In this document: one piece after another, positions 15,801 to 30,800 of the stretch
How positions within the stretch are numbered: the first letter of the stretch is position 1
How the letters are laid out: each line of letters starts with the position of its first letter
Assembly (NCBI GenBank): GCA_004352715.1
Contig: SCFE01000117.1
Coordinates: 890,281 to 954,280, forward strand
DNA: 64,000 nucleotides
Direction of reading: 5' to 3'
DNA from: Hofstenia miamia
Lineage: Eukaryota > Xenacoelomorpha > Acoela
Notes under the pieces: generated by a model
Database searches by the model: none
What the model was told of the DNA's origin: nothing
Seen by the model: the letters and a program-made list of their open reading frames with translations, nothing else
Made by a program: the position numbers and the translations under genes

Positions 15801-18800
15801 CAATTTGCGAAATTAACGACTACATTCCAAATCTTTTAGAAATTTTTAGAAAAATATTGGCTTCTGAAAAAATTGCAGTGTTCAGTTGAAGGACAACATG
15901 AGCAGTCTTTGACTAATTTAAGAGAAAGCCAAAACAAACAGGCCCTGACCAAACCATTTGTGACTTTAGAGTAATGACTGAATTTCGATCACGTTTGATA
16001 ATAATCTCGGGGCTACGACTATAATGTGAATCGGTTTGATACTTCATAGTAGAGATGTGTGCGGTGCGGTAATACCGCGGTAGCGATTTACACAATTGCG
16101 GTGGTTAGCGGTAAACTTAAAACAACTTGCGGTTGCATAAAAGTTATACAGACAACGTGTTTTGTCTTTAGATTGAAAATCTCTAAGAATTTCTCAAAAC
16201 CCTGTTTCTGAAGCAAAACTAAGAGATTTCACGTACAAAATAATAAAAGTAATTTTTACACATTTCATTGAAAATTTGATAATACCCTAATAAAATTGAA
16301 TGAAATCACAAAATACATTTTCTTCAAAATTTTTTAAGAATGATCATAATCCTAAAAAAATATCAGAAATATGAATATTTTCTTACGAAAATAAAAATAG
16401 CCACTGCTGCGGATACAGCGGTAAAATTTTATTTATTACGTGGTTTCCGGTAAAAAAACGGACATTACGGTGGTTAGCGGTGAAGTTTTTTCTCTGCAGT
16501 GGCAATAATTTTAAAAAACCTGTGCCGCGCTCATTTCTACTTCAGAGCTCTGTAAGTGACAGTCGATCAGTTCAACACTATCAATGATTCATTCAGAATT
16601 TTCAAATGCAATGTGAATAAAAACAATGGACAATTTTTCGCTCTAATAGTTCTGTCTGAAAATTAATAGTGAACTGTATCAATAAAGGCTGTATGAATGA
16701 AATCCCCTTGAAAAACAATTCTGTGATAAACTAGGTTGTGACAAGTTATTGGTTTTTGAGAAGGTAAGGAATATGAAGGCAGCCTTTGTAGCTTCTCACC
16801 TTCATTAGAATTGAATGGAATTTACTTAAGAAATCGTGATAAAATTTCATGTAATAATTAGCATCAGGAAATGTAAAAAACTAAGCACGCACGTGTCGAA
16901 CTAAGCGAATGAAAAAACGAATAAGTTTTAAAGTTCTGCATTGGGGAATCCTATTTAATTTGTTGAACACGTTTGATGCATAGCTGATAAAACATTAATA
17001 CAGAAATATTCCACTTGGAAGTGCTCGATTTGCAGTCACTAGAATGTCGTCTTATATTGATTCGATCAGCGCTTTTGATTATAGATTAAAGAAAACAACG
17101 CCAACTGTTAGGGTACATGATTCATTTAATGCAAAGTCATATTTATATGAAAGTATTTAATAAAAATGACATCGAATAATGTTGGGTAGAGTTTAGTTAG
17201 TTCGAGTAAGGGTGGGGTAGACAAAATAGGTTACCCGCAACCTCTTAATTTGTAGTTCTATTTAATTCTTGCAGGAAGGAAATTATAATGAAAAACCAAA
17301 CATTCTACCTAAAGAAAGTAAAAAACGTCCATCAAGAAGTCCAATTATAAGCATACTTACTCTGGTAATTGAATTGAGGTTGACATTGTTTTTAATAAAA
17401 ACAGCGACAATCTCGTGTCGTCCACTTTTGCAAGCCACATGCAGAGGTGTGATGCCTTCCTAAATATTATATTTATTCAATTCATAAGGCTGGGGTTGTT
17501 GTAGATTAGAAATATCTTTCTTAATAAATCAGAGAACACTCTCTATATCGCAATAGCACCAAATATAAATAAACTGTGTTCGTAATAAGTTAGTTTCTGC
17601 AATATGACGTTAAAATTTAAATTTGCAATCAATCGAAATATAAGCTCAACACATCACATAATTTAATAAAGAGAAAGCATTTAATTAACAACGTACGCAC
17701 AACATGTGTATACTATGGTTTTGAAGTACTTTATAAACATCCTATATTAGTATGTATACAATTGCTATTTACAGAGATTCTATAGGAAACATTAGAATTT
17801 TTAGGTTAATCAATTTATTAAGAATTTATGAAATAAATCCTTCATCAAAAATTCTGCCATAGAATTAATGGCCAAAACAGGAAAGCATTGAGCAGAATTA
17901 CGTTGTGAACACACGTACTGATTATTAAAAAATACTCTCCACGAAATGTTGCAAAGTGTTGGAATCAATTCAAGTTAGACTGACATTAGATTTAGGGTGG
18001 GCAATTGTTCAACATTCAAAATCAATAAATTGCTGTACCTTCCCATATATATGTAGCTGTTAAAGTATATTTTTCAGAGAATAATCTCACTCTGCGCATT
18101 AGAGGTAGCATCTTTCAATTTGAGAATATTGAGCATTATACTCAACTGCAGTTGCTCCAATGTTTAAGGCAGCAGAGTAAGACTAATTCTAATTATTTAT
18201 ATTTAACAAATTAATACTTGATCCAAAATCTGAAAACACCCCGCGATAGAGAAGAGTTTTCTCTATTATTTTGTCTCTTAGTGCACGACCCGGCTTTGTC
18301 CCCACTTAAATAATTATAACTACATGAAACTTAGATATGGAGGGAATTTTATATGGAAAATAGTAAATCTTAACTACTTCAGCTAAAGAAATGCACTTTA
18401 ATAGACATTTTGAATATTGCATTCAAGCACGATCCCAATAGACATGCCCATGCCTCACGATCTACAAATTGTTAAGAGGCTAGGAGAAAATTCTTCGCCA
18501 ATGTGGAAAAACGGTTTGTCCTTATAAAAGAACGCCAAACTGTTTAAGGGTAATTATTATACCTTTAATCAATAAAAAATAAATCCGTTCATCTGTACAC
18601 TTGGCCCTTAGAAAATATAGATTTGGCGATACAGATTTAAGGATTATAGACATTCGATTATGATAAGTGAAAACAATGTTCAATTACAATCAAGTTATTC
18701 TTAGTAAAAAGTAGCGACATTTCTACAAACATCTCCCAACACACCGGCATTTTCACAAGAAAAACATCTAATGTATACTACATAAATAAGCAAGTACAAT

Positions 18801-21800
18801 TGGCATTCCTCTACATCAATAGCTAGGAAGGGACACGAAAACATTTATAGCAGCAACACGATGTTTCGCTTCGGCGTATTAGGAACCATGTAAATCACTA
18901 TTTCATCAGATAATAGTACCCAAATGCACACAAAACCCACTACGCTGACTTTTCAAAGAATATTTTGCGGTTATTAACACTTGTTAAGGTTGTAGTGTTC
19001 CACTTTTATTTCACATTAGTTTCAGAAACTAGCAATTGCAACACAGTAATATATTCGTGTATTTCGGATTGAAAAACATTTGTCTCGAGAATGACAAATA
19101 ACGTTTAAGAACCGCATGATTTTCGAATATAAGCAGGAAACCACTTCTCGATTCACAAATCCCTAATATTGATACCACAAGCAGTAAGTTCACTAGAATA
19201 GATTTTGCGAAGTTGTCAAATAGTTTCCTACAAGCAGGGCTGCCAAAAAATTAATGGTGGAAAATTAATTGCCAATAATAAGAAGCTATTAATAGAATTT
19301 TACATTTTCAAAATGACTATTAATTAATTTTTAAAATTCTATCAATGACCATTACCACAATTATTACCGATACATAACTTTGTAAATTTGCCTTTACCGA
19401 AAATGTTAATATAAATCATTCACCAATTACCGTATTTACCCGTGTATAAGCCGCACATTTTTCCACGAAAAATTGCTCCCAAAGCGGGGGTGCGGCTTAT
19501 CTACAGAAACATCTCGCGAAGACACCTAATTTGCACATATATTGTAAACTAAAGTACGTGATCTTGCTGTAATATACATTAAAGTAATGTAATATCCTTG
19601 TTTAAAAGACAAACAATTAATTTATTAAAAATATCACAATATTAAAGTATTAGAATGTATTTTTAGCTTAGAAATAATATGCATGTAAATATCAAGAACA
19701 ATTTAGAGGAGCATCATTACAAGATCTATATAGAGTTATAGTTTTACTTAATGTATTAAGATAGGCTATAAATCGCGGAAATGCAGGTTTCTTTTCTTCA
19801 AATTTGTAAAAAATATCTGACTAATGTAAATAAATATGCTTCGTTTATTCAATACTTGTGAATTTTGATATTGCTCAAAAAACTTTTTTTCTTAAAAACC
19901 TTTTCCCAAACTCGGGGTGCGGCTTATCTACGGATGCGGCTTATACACGGGTAAATACAGTACACGTTTTATTGCTATTTGTTATCATAGTAAACCTAGT
20001 TGTTCGTCAAGAACACACGATGTATTTTTCCTACATGTTCATTTGCCAGTTGTAACAAATACATTTACGTGAATTGTATTGCTATGTTACTTGACTAATT
20101 TAAGCGCCACTTGGCCAACATTTCGAATTATAGTAGCTAAAGCTATGTAAAGTTGATTAAGAAAATAAATGTAATTGATGCTCATTTTTTGATTGATTAT
20201 CATTTGCCGTGTCTTAGTAATACAATTTTAAAACACATATTTGAAGAATTTGATAGCAAAATATTGAAATTGATGTCTATCTACTGTCATATCTACTTTC
20301 AAAATGCCCATTAATTTCCCATTAATGGTCAATTTGATTTTTTATTTTCATCATTTCCATTAATGAATTTTTGTTAAAACATTTTTGCATTAAATTATAA
20401 TTAATTTTTGAGTAGCCCGATCTACAAATAGGCTGTGTTCGAATAATATTGAATACACATTACACATGTATTTGCTTGCAACTTAAAATAGATCATGTAC
20501 ATATACAATAGATGACGTAAAGAATGTACAGACATCTTTGCGTGTAACACATACCTTACCAGAGTGTCCCTAAATCAAGATAATAAATAAGAAAACATTA
20601 AACCAGCAACAAATGTGCACCTGTTGCCAGAGTGTGCTCGCCAAATGTGTTGGACAAATAATAACGTCTGAGATAGCGTCTACATTACATGGCTAATTGT
20701 TTATCAAAGCAAACCGACAGACTGAATCACGCAATAAACTAACAGACGGGAGAGTTAAGCAAGTTCCACGCTATGTGATATAACAACATTTATAACCTAT
20801 TTTTATACATGATGTAAGTGCATTTCATCCAGTAAATACAGTATACTAGTTCGTTGACATAGCCAGTTTCAAGGTAGCAAAGGGAGACCTTGAGGCACCT
20901 TGCGTACAATTTCAGCTGACCATGGGCCACTTCAACTCAAAGACCTTGGCCATTACACAAATGATTAATAACTATACGGCAATATCAGCCCTTCTCCATG
21001 TATTAGCAAAAATGGAAAATATTTCAAAAGAACGCACAAACTGACATGAAAAATGCTTAGTTTCTCTCCTTATTGATTAGTCTAATTTGGAGATAAATCC
21101 CAGCTACGTCACTAGTTCAAGTCAATAAACCACGAGCGTGCAACGGGCCACAGCACGCAATTTTTATTCATATGCGTACTCAAAATTTGGCCTGGAATTT
21201 GCAAAGTATAAAAAACAAATTTTCAGAGATTCACATTTGTTTACATTACACAAAATATCTATACTGCGTTCTTGATTTGCACAACATCGCTAATGATTAT
21301 ATTATTATAAAACGAGTCTCTACTTGTACTATGACAGCAAATTATGATTTAAATAATGTCAAGGACAGTTGAGTTTCAACCATGACATTTGAAAGATTCA
21401 TTGGGAAATTGTCGTAAATGTGCAACCAAATGAAGTGGTCAAAATTAACAAAACATTTGTTTATAAATGATCTCTTGAGGATGTGATAGTTAAACTCATA
21501 TTTATATTAACAATCAAATTGATCTCTTCGAAGAACCCAATGTCGATAAAGCTAAGTGGGTTGTGCAACCAATCAGCCTTATATTTGTCTTTGTCGCCTA
21601 AAGCGGCTTTAGGTTTGGCTGCACTAAGTCACTGTCTGTAACATCTCATTGACCTGATTATTCAAGAAGGAAGTTCGAAATTCTACTGATATCAGCACTC
21701 TTGATCCAGAGAACTGGTTGTTGCACGTAAACTAATAATGTTTTCTAGTATTGGGACTATGATGAGGTCTAATATCCTCAAGGAGGAAATTAGGTCTCAC

Positions 21801-24800
21801 TTGATAACATACTATCTTTTTGTACCCAAGATGGGTCACTACAGGCGGATTTGTTAGTTTGTTTAGAATCAAATGAAAAAGAAAGCAGGTCTTCAAGAAT
21901 TTGGATTGCTGAAATTAGTGGTAGCAGCGGTCTAAATAAAAACACCAAGTATTAGGGCATCTCAAAGATAAGGACGTTGTGGTAGGACGTCAAAACCAAC
22001 TCCAAATAATTACCGTTGCCTGCTTTGTGGACTTATTCTGATATTATATTACATACAAACTTTAAAAATGTGCAGTACTTGTATTAAATAAAAAAGAACA
22101 TTATCTAGACAAAATTTGTCTGTAAATCTGATTTTTCATTGTGAAAAACTGATACTAGTATATTTGCTGTAAGTACGACATTATCAACTCTAGCACAAGG
22201 CTAGTAAAAAATACTATCACAGAATGTATAATTCTGAAATCTATGACATTACATTTAAAAAAATTGGTAAATAATTAAAGAGAAGATCAAGTTATGATTA
22301 AAAAAATCATATCCATCAGCTTTTCCAGCAATTAGGTTTGTTTTTTACTACTGCAAACACTTAACGGCATCTCTTGAAATTGATAGTGAGGAAAGGAAGC
22401 ATTGTTTCGTATTCATAGATGTGGAAAAAGAAGAGCACATGACGTTGCAGCGTTCAGTGTGACTTCTTATTGTTGTCATCAAAAGGGAATGAATGACTAT
22501 TGATTTGCTAATTTAAACTGTTTGAAGAAATCAAACGTTGAGCTTTGCATTCGACGCAGATGTAAAGAATAAATTGATTTGAATAGCGTTAGTGTTAATC
22601 TAAGAAAAATACAAAACATTAACGTCCAAAACGCTCGGTGTAATTGTTATAAATTAACAAAGAACAAAAATGAAAGGTTATAAGCAGAAAAAGCTTTGAG
22701 TATAAATTAAAAAATGTGGACTTTTACGAAATTGGTAACCGAGTACAAATTTAGGTTACCCCATAACCTCGGCAGATATATGTGATTGGATTATGCTAAA
22801 AGTAAGCAAAATTAAATAAATGTACTGTAAATTGGAACCCAGATACAATTGAAGTGTTCACAACGTAAATTTCAACAATATAGAAAACCTACTTTAGAAG
22901 CGGCGACGTCAACACTAGCTCCAAAGCGGATAAGTAGATCCGCTATTCTGCAGTAACCATATTTTGCAGCGATATGCATTGCAGTGAAACCACTCTAAAC
23001 ACAGTTTGAAAGCTCAGTCAACACCAATGATTTATTTATAACACTCTGAAGTGATAATTTTATAACACCAAGAACCAGTAAAAAAATAAAAATTACTACC
23101 TAAATAAAGTTTTACATTATATTTGAATACAAACTAGAAGAAATTGTAACAAATTTGGTTATGGGCAAATAATGATATGACATCTACAAACACTAGGTGT
23201 GTCAATTATGCAAGAATAAAGCATAGTGATACAAAAACAAACACAGAAAATGTGACTTTTGTTTGTGTAGAATTTCACTGTGCCTAGACTGACCCAAAAG
23301 AAGGATATTAATTCTGAAAAAATAAAACATTCTCAAACACATAAAAATATAAATGCAATGAAAAACCAAAATTCATAATTCTAACGAAAGCTAAATTTTT
23401 ATAAAACATTGCAATTATGGAAAATGAACTTTTTGGGAATAATTTGTATATGTTTTAGAGAACAATGATGAAACAAGCAGAAGTAATGAAAACCTCCTCA
23501 TATTTAGTTGAAATAAATGTTGAAAAGAAAATGAAATTAGAATTATATGAGAAACAATTAAAATTATCTAAATATGACAGCAGAGAACAAACAACGCGAT
23601 CGCAGAGCAAATAGCAAAATAATTAAGTCGAAAAGACATTTATTTATACGACTAACAGATGCAAATTTAACTACAACTAGATGCATTTCACATTTGACAT
23701 GAACAACAAACAGAGTTTAATCTCACAGTAGCAACTTTTAAAGATTTACACACATTTCAAAACACTGTCAAATTGCACATTCAGTTCCAAGAGATACAAT
23801 GTCAATTGAGAAAATGAGATCAATTAGTAGATAGAAATACAAGTTAATCGAAAAAAACATCCTTAATCACGTGTGCTTCCACAAAAATATATAAAAATGT
23901 AGTGAAATGAACGACTGAAATTAATAACCAACAACGCTCCCTTTAACCAAGACAATGTAAAACGAAATTTAAAGTGAAATTCCTTAGTAATGGCTGTTTG
24001 AAGCTGCTGCTAATAATAGAATTTATATTGCAGTAAATTGACTAGAATGTCCTATAAAAGAGTCTACCTTCAATTGTTCAAAGTATTTTATGGTTTCATT
24101 TCTGTAGCAGGTAAAAAAGATTAAATTGTAGACACATTTCACAACACTTTCATTCATCAAAGAAAAATATGAGGTTCATTACCTTTGAAGCTATTTCCGG
24201 ATTATGACCGGAGTTGAGAAGAAGAGCAACTGCTTTGCAGTCATCTCTGGAAACTGCGACTAGCAGGGCGGGTAGTTTACTTTCCCCATTCCGTCCTTTT
24301 TCTAACAGTAATGACACTACTTTGTGATGCTGTTGTTGTAAGGCTACCGCCAGAGGAGTAAAGCCATCCTAAAATAACCGATATCAACGAGTAATCAACT
24401 CAAATTTACACATTTATCCAAATTCAAACGCATCCCTAGCAGTAAATTTAATCAATAAATTACAGACAATTCCTGTCAAAAATCTAAATTATTTCCAACT
24501 TTAATAAATGTTTAAATCTGGAAATCTTCATTGACATTGTTGTAAATTTAACGATATACTGTGATAACTAGATGGGGAGACTTATATGTATTTGCTTACC
24601 CCGAAAGCAAACATTTCAAAATGTTTCTGGAGCATATAAATAAAAAAGCAATTAGTTTGTGGGAAAATCAAGGCGGGAGTCGTAAATTTAGGACGAATTG
24701 GAAAGCGTTCTTGATAAAGATTAACAAAGTGTATTAAAATTAACATTGTATCTTCAAAATAATCAAATTTAAAATGTAAGGTTTTTTAACGCATGAGAGT

Positions 24801-27800
24801 CTATGTTAAAATTTTTTTTAAAATATTGCAAATAATTTTTCAAATGGGCTCATAAACCTTTAACTCTATTCCAAAATCTTATAATATCATTAGTTCTGTA
24901 ATTTTGTCTGCAAGTGAAGCGTGTTAAGTTAATCTCATTCGTTAATAGAAATTGACGTTACTCGTTAAGTCGCTAATTTCATTATTAATGACTGCTGCAT
25001 TGATTGTAAGTCACAATAATTGATACATGTTAATAAAGCATACATGTAATTTCGGATTAAAATGTAAGTGATTTGAAATACATTTGTGTATAAAAATATG
25101 AGAGATGCTTTTGGCTAAGTCAAAATGAATAAAAATACAGAAGACAGGTAAAAAATGGTTCATTTAAGTCATAAACCAATAGCAATAAGTCTAAGTATTT
25201 GATAGTGGTAGTAGAAGTGGTTAACACTTGTGAAAATTTTCGAAAATGCTGCTGACATTGAATCTTGTTTTATATCCCTTACTCTCAACCCCAAATCGAA
25301 AAACACAATTTCACAATTTATGTCGACAAGGTCAATGGCAAATGTATATTTGTTCTCTAATACTAAGAATTGATATATCATTCTTAATAAACTCGTCTAA
25401 AATAGAGAAAATTCAGGTTGAATCATTAACGTTTGGTATTGGTTAAGTCAATCGACTTAAGACTTAGAGAACAAGCAGGATAATTAACGTTAACTGTAAT
25501 TCATTTATTTATAGTCATTGACAGTATTTATGCTGAGGCTTTCTACAAATTGACAATGTTTAAACCAAATGCCAATATAGTGGGGAATTTGTATAAACCA
25601 GCTATTACAAATTTTTTATAGCTCGTCAAGTAAAGAAAACAATCAAAATACATCCATGTCAACCAATTAAAGTGGTAAAATATCCTTAGAAAATCTGCCC
25701 CTGTTTAAAATATAGAAGGCAAAATCTTACATCATGCAACTCTCAAAGAAAAAACATCCAATTTTGTGCTTCGATGAAAACGAATTCTTTTCTGAAAACC
25801 TTTGCAAAGACTGTATTTTCTACAATTTACGTATATATTTGTGAATTGAAATATAGGTTTACAAACAAGCAAATGTTAAAATGAAGTAGAGTTTAACAAC
25901 AACATCGTTTTCATTCCTCAATTAAGGAATCCCAACTAAGATTGAGCCGCATGTCATCATTCGAAATTGGGGATACAGAGCTCTCAACAGTTAGGTAAAC
26001 CTTATTAGAAGGCTCTCTTAATGAAACTGATCCAAGTCACTTTTTTGGAAATGTCAAATTGTATACCGCAATTGCTTCTTAAATCATTGAATCTCAGAGC
26101 CATTGTTTTTTAATATGCTTTAGTTAATAATACATGAATGTTCACATTTAAAATCAAATTAGAAGAACATCGGTCATTACACGATCATAAGAACATTAAA
26201 TTTGCATTCTTATAAAGTTTCAGCTTTGGTTATAGATTTCAGACTAGCACTTGAACAATAGTGAGAAATTGATAACGAAGTCAACGACTTCTGTCCGTTC
26301 AAAAGTTTTCCTGTAATTGTGGTATAATATCTGAAGATAGCACAATAATGATGCTTGTAAAATCTAAATTCATTATGAACACTAGTGCACGTACATTTCG
26401 AAATTTCTACTCTGAACTATAAAATAAATATGATTAGAAATCTTTTTTCTATTACCAAAATAAAACTGAGAAATTACCGAAAACAAACAAAATTAATCTC
26501 AAAAGTTTTTAATTGATTTATCAGCCATCTCAAAATCACTTACACACCGCATGGACGAATTGCTTATCAGTTGAATTGTCTCATTGAAATTAACAGTCAT
26601 GCGAGTTTCTATGTCAGTCCAACGATTTCGAATGGTGTTTACAACGAATGAATACAATTATATATCGAAAATACATGTGTTACTGCCACATATTGTAAGA
26701 TTAAATTTACTATAACCGAGTAATTATCTGTTAGACCATTGTAAACTGAAAATGTCATCATGAGCAACGTTCCTCAACAAAAATTAAAAACAAAAGACAG
26801 TCTATGAGAACATTCATTCTGGACAAATTTACATTCATGAGCACATTTTTTATAATAAGTATAAGGTGTATGGAAGACATTCTAACGACGGAGTCAAAGG
26901 AAAGTGTACCAAACGAATTAAAAAAACTGCTGAGTATACTGTAGAATTTTAGTTTAGAAAGCTTTCATCGTTTTTGAGTTTTTAGTATCTTAAAAACTAT
27001 TTGGTAACTAAAACATTGAAGTTGGAAACAAGATGGATGGACTGCACTCCACCGTGCTCACTTTGCGTAGCCACTGATTAGGTCCCGTAAAATTAATAAT
27101 ACAAATTGGATACTAGCACTAAAAGGCAAAACCACTTGTCATGCAAAATACGACCCCCAACGGCAAAAAATAAAATTTCGCTTTGGAAGTTTAAGAAAAT
27201 GAGAAGCATCACCAAACGAAGAAATCACAATTGAAACTATAGGTTCTGATAAAATGTGTTAACTATTCATCAATGATAGGGAAACATTAGCAAAGATATG
27301 CAGAGAGAAGTTTCGCAAACTATGTTTCCCTATAGAGAATTAGAATATTGAAGGCTATGTGGATGACTGGGGGAGTAAGTTCTGTTCATGAATCTTACAT
27401 TTCATTTTATAATTTAAAATTTAGTACGATATGCGATTCCTCGTTATGCAAATGTATAGTTTGCAGCTAAATATTTATTTATTAACAAATTAAATATTAT
27501 GTAAACTTGGGGATATTTTTACTGTTGTAATGACTGCTGCAAGCAAGAAGCAGTACAGAAACGTCACAAATTCTAAATATTTAATTTTATGAAATTAGCA
27601 CATATAAAGTTTGTGTCTCTGTTTTAGGAAAATTAGTTATTTAAAACAAAAACCCTTTAACCCTATTTTACCTGGGTTCCAGAAACGTAAGGTATGATTT
27701 AATGTCAAACAAGTAATTCTCACAATGATTCTTAGCAAATATTCCAATTTTACAAATTTAACATTAAAGATTTTTTTAAATATGTTGATAAAAAAGTATA

Positions 27801-30800
27801 CAAAATGTTGCAAAATTTATTAAACAATCGTAATAATTCTTAAAGGAGTTGAATTAAAAGTTATGGAATCAAGATGTAAATGTATTCGACAAAAATTAGA
27901 TGATTTTTTAGAATTTATTAGAATGATAGTTTTGTAATATATTGAGAAACACGAAATCGCGAATTCGGGGATATTCTAGTTTTATTATTCATATTGGCGA
28001 AATTAGAGCAAACAAAAGCTTAATCATTTCCTTAAATGCAGCCTGTACATTGCTGGTGGGGGGCTGCAGACCAAGAGTCGCTCCCTAGATCCGCTACTAT
28101 TAAACCGAAATAAAAATTTTCGCTAAATGCACTGCTCAATTAACTGGAAATAATATGAATTTGGTATCTCATTCAATAGCAATACACAATTGAAAACTTT
28201 ACTTTTATAATTTCACGAGAAAATAAAGGAATCACTAAATTTTAGCAGGGAAGTGTTCGACTAAAAGCACTAAGCAGTCGATGCAAAATAGACAAATCAC
28301 ATAGCAAAATGAAAGTAATGGCCACTCACAGATCAAAAAGATCTCCGTGGCGAGGAATGGAATAGCGATAAAATTTCACTCTCAAGAATTCATTTCCTTC
28401 CAAATTGCGCAATAATTCAACAGACCTAGTTGCATCTGCACAAGGAAACAACGTGGGGACTTTCATTAATATTTTAAAATACTACCGAAACCACTATAAG
28501 GCTGGAGAATCAATAAGAAACCCCTTATAGCAACCTATAAGGCTATAAATGCAATAAAATTTTATAGTATCATATGTGAAATCACTAATTTAAAAGTGAA
28601 AATAAGATTGATCATAAAAAGAATTATATTATTATGGTAGCGCAAAATGAGATAATTCAAATCAACACATTTCTGTATCACTACTTTAGAAAGTAGTGTC
28701 TACATAAAGCCAAAATAATGCTGACACTTTAGAAGTAAGATTAGGTATGTCACTAAACAGCTCTACCAAAACAACTACATTTGAAATTTTACAATAAAAT
28801 CTTGCTGACAAATAGGGTAAAAAATGTTATTGTCTATTCATTTTAAATAAGTAACTGAGTGCAATCTCATAAACATTTGATAATAAAAACGCACTTTGTC
28901 AAAATATTGCACACAAAGTTTTATAAATACAAGTATAAAGCAATACCTCGGTAGTGATATTAGCGTCGGCTTTTTTAGATATGAGATATTTCACAATATC
29001 CACGCAGTTTTCTTGAGATGCCATATATAGCGGAGTGAAACCCATCTAAAACATAAAATGACAAAATTGAAATTGAATTATTAAGCGTTAATCTTCATAA
29101 GTAATTGAAATTAACTGGGGATGGAAATAGATTATCAACACAAGTTAGTTGAAGGAAAAAACTACTATACAATTGGCCAAATATTAAATTATTCGAATAG
29201 AGTATGATATCTGATTGAATTATTGGCGTTTAAAGCAACTTGCCAATATTGAAGCATAGATCAATGCTTTAAAATAGTAGGAGTGGGGACTATATTTATG
29301 CAATTTCCCGATTGATTTTTTATATGCAACTAACCGAGAAGATTTTACATAAGTTACAATTACAACTACGACTTTTAAGGAAAATTTCCGCTAAAACACC
29401 TGAAGGAGCCTCAACTTCATATAAACAACTGTAGCATACAGGGAGCAAGGAAATGAATAGAATACACAAGAACTTTCAATATATTATTACATTCAAATGA
29501 AAAATTGTCAAGACTGACTATATATTTAAATAAAAAGAAAAATTCCAAAACATTGCGTTATGCAAAATATAAACGATAGCATTGCCACTGGGAATGTACG
29601 CAAGTAAAATAGATATTACTAACCTCTGCTTTAGCATTAAGGTCTGCTCCATTATCAACTAAAAGTTGCACTATTTCTAGACGTCCACCCAGACAGGCAA
29701 TGTGAAGAGCTGTATTACCCTTCTAAATAACACTTAATAATTCTAGTAAAATAATGTGAATTTAAAAATATCAATTTTTATATATTTCTAATATAATAAG
29801 ATTAATGTTGCAAATAACGATTTTTATGCATCCTCTAAATTTTGAAATAAATTTTACATTGTAGTTAATTTCGAGTTGTTTTCGAAAATGTATATTTCTC
29901 GGTTATTTTATCGTAATCAACACATAGATGTAGACTTGAAAAATACAAACTCTAGATTTTGCGTCGACGTGAATTTTCTGATCAAGTAAGTATTTACAAA
30001 GAGGTAGGTAGCCCTCTTTTACAGCCAAATGCAAAGCGGTGAGACCATTCTAAACAGAAATAGTTAGTCTTCGAAAGACATCCCTAATGATCATTACACA
30101 AACATTTTTCCAAACATATTTATAGGTGCAGCTTATTCTGAAAAGCACATAATTTAGAACGCTAAAACACAAACTTTAAAACCTTTTGCTTAGTATGCAC
30201 AACATACATAGCAGGGAAACAGCTGCGATGAATTCAGCTGATTTACATATAAAGTGGGAATAAGGCATCAAGGAAAATATTTTATAATATACAAACAACA
30301 TATTGTTTAGGGTAAGGGCTGTGTGAACGCATAACTATTAAAACTTTAAAAACAAATGGTTCTTAAATTGGAAATTTCTTTGATTAAAAATAGTCATATA
30401 TACAGTTGCACTATTTTTGGAGTATTGTAGTATGTAAGCATTTGCATGTAGTAACCCAATTGTGATAGTGGGACTAACTCAAAGGATCACATATTATATT
30501 ATAGTGTTTGCGTGAAATTGCGAATTTATACTGTAGAAAATTACTCTTAAAAACCATTATATTTTTATCAACTGCCAACCCTCTCATTAGGAAAATTCCA
30601 ATAAAAGGTAAAGTATAGCATCGAACACTTAAAATAATTGAACACTTGCAAAATGGAAATTTATTGAAATTAAAATAATTTATTTTTTGTAGGCTAACGC
30701 ACAAATCTGATTTTAAAAAATTAAGAAACTGACAACCGGTGATACTTCATCATAAATTTCAATGCAAACGCATTCGAAATATGATTTCTACATAGGCGAT

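Larger units (their letters stand above)
17460..22892. other. Ankyrin intron, 5.4 kb
   Basis: Apart from the nested elements at 19235-20420 and a possible 15-nt microexon at 20555-20569, the intron is AT-rich without recognisable genes. Confidence 0.55.

Noticed and set aside
15549-15839. Plus-strand 96-codon frame
   Set aside because: Low-complexity AT-rich translation without recognisable domain; the antisense strand is also partly open.
21597-21613. CCTAAAGCGGCTTTAGG palindrome
   Set aside because: Single short inverted repeat without context; not enough to call a regulatory site or structure.
17196-22770. AGGTTACCC-N-AACCTC words near 17228 and 22753
   Set aside because: Two short similar words 5.5 kb apart without shared flanks; could be chance.
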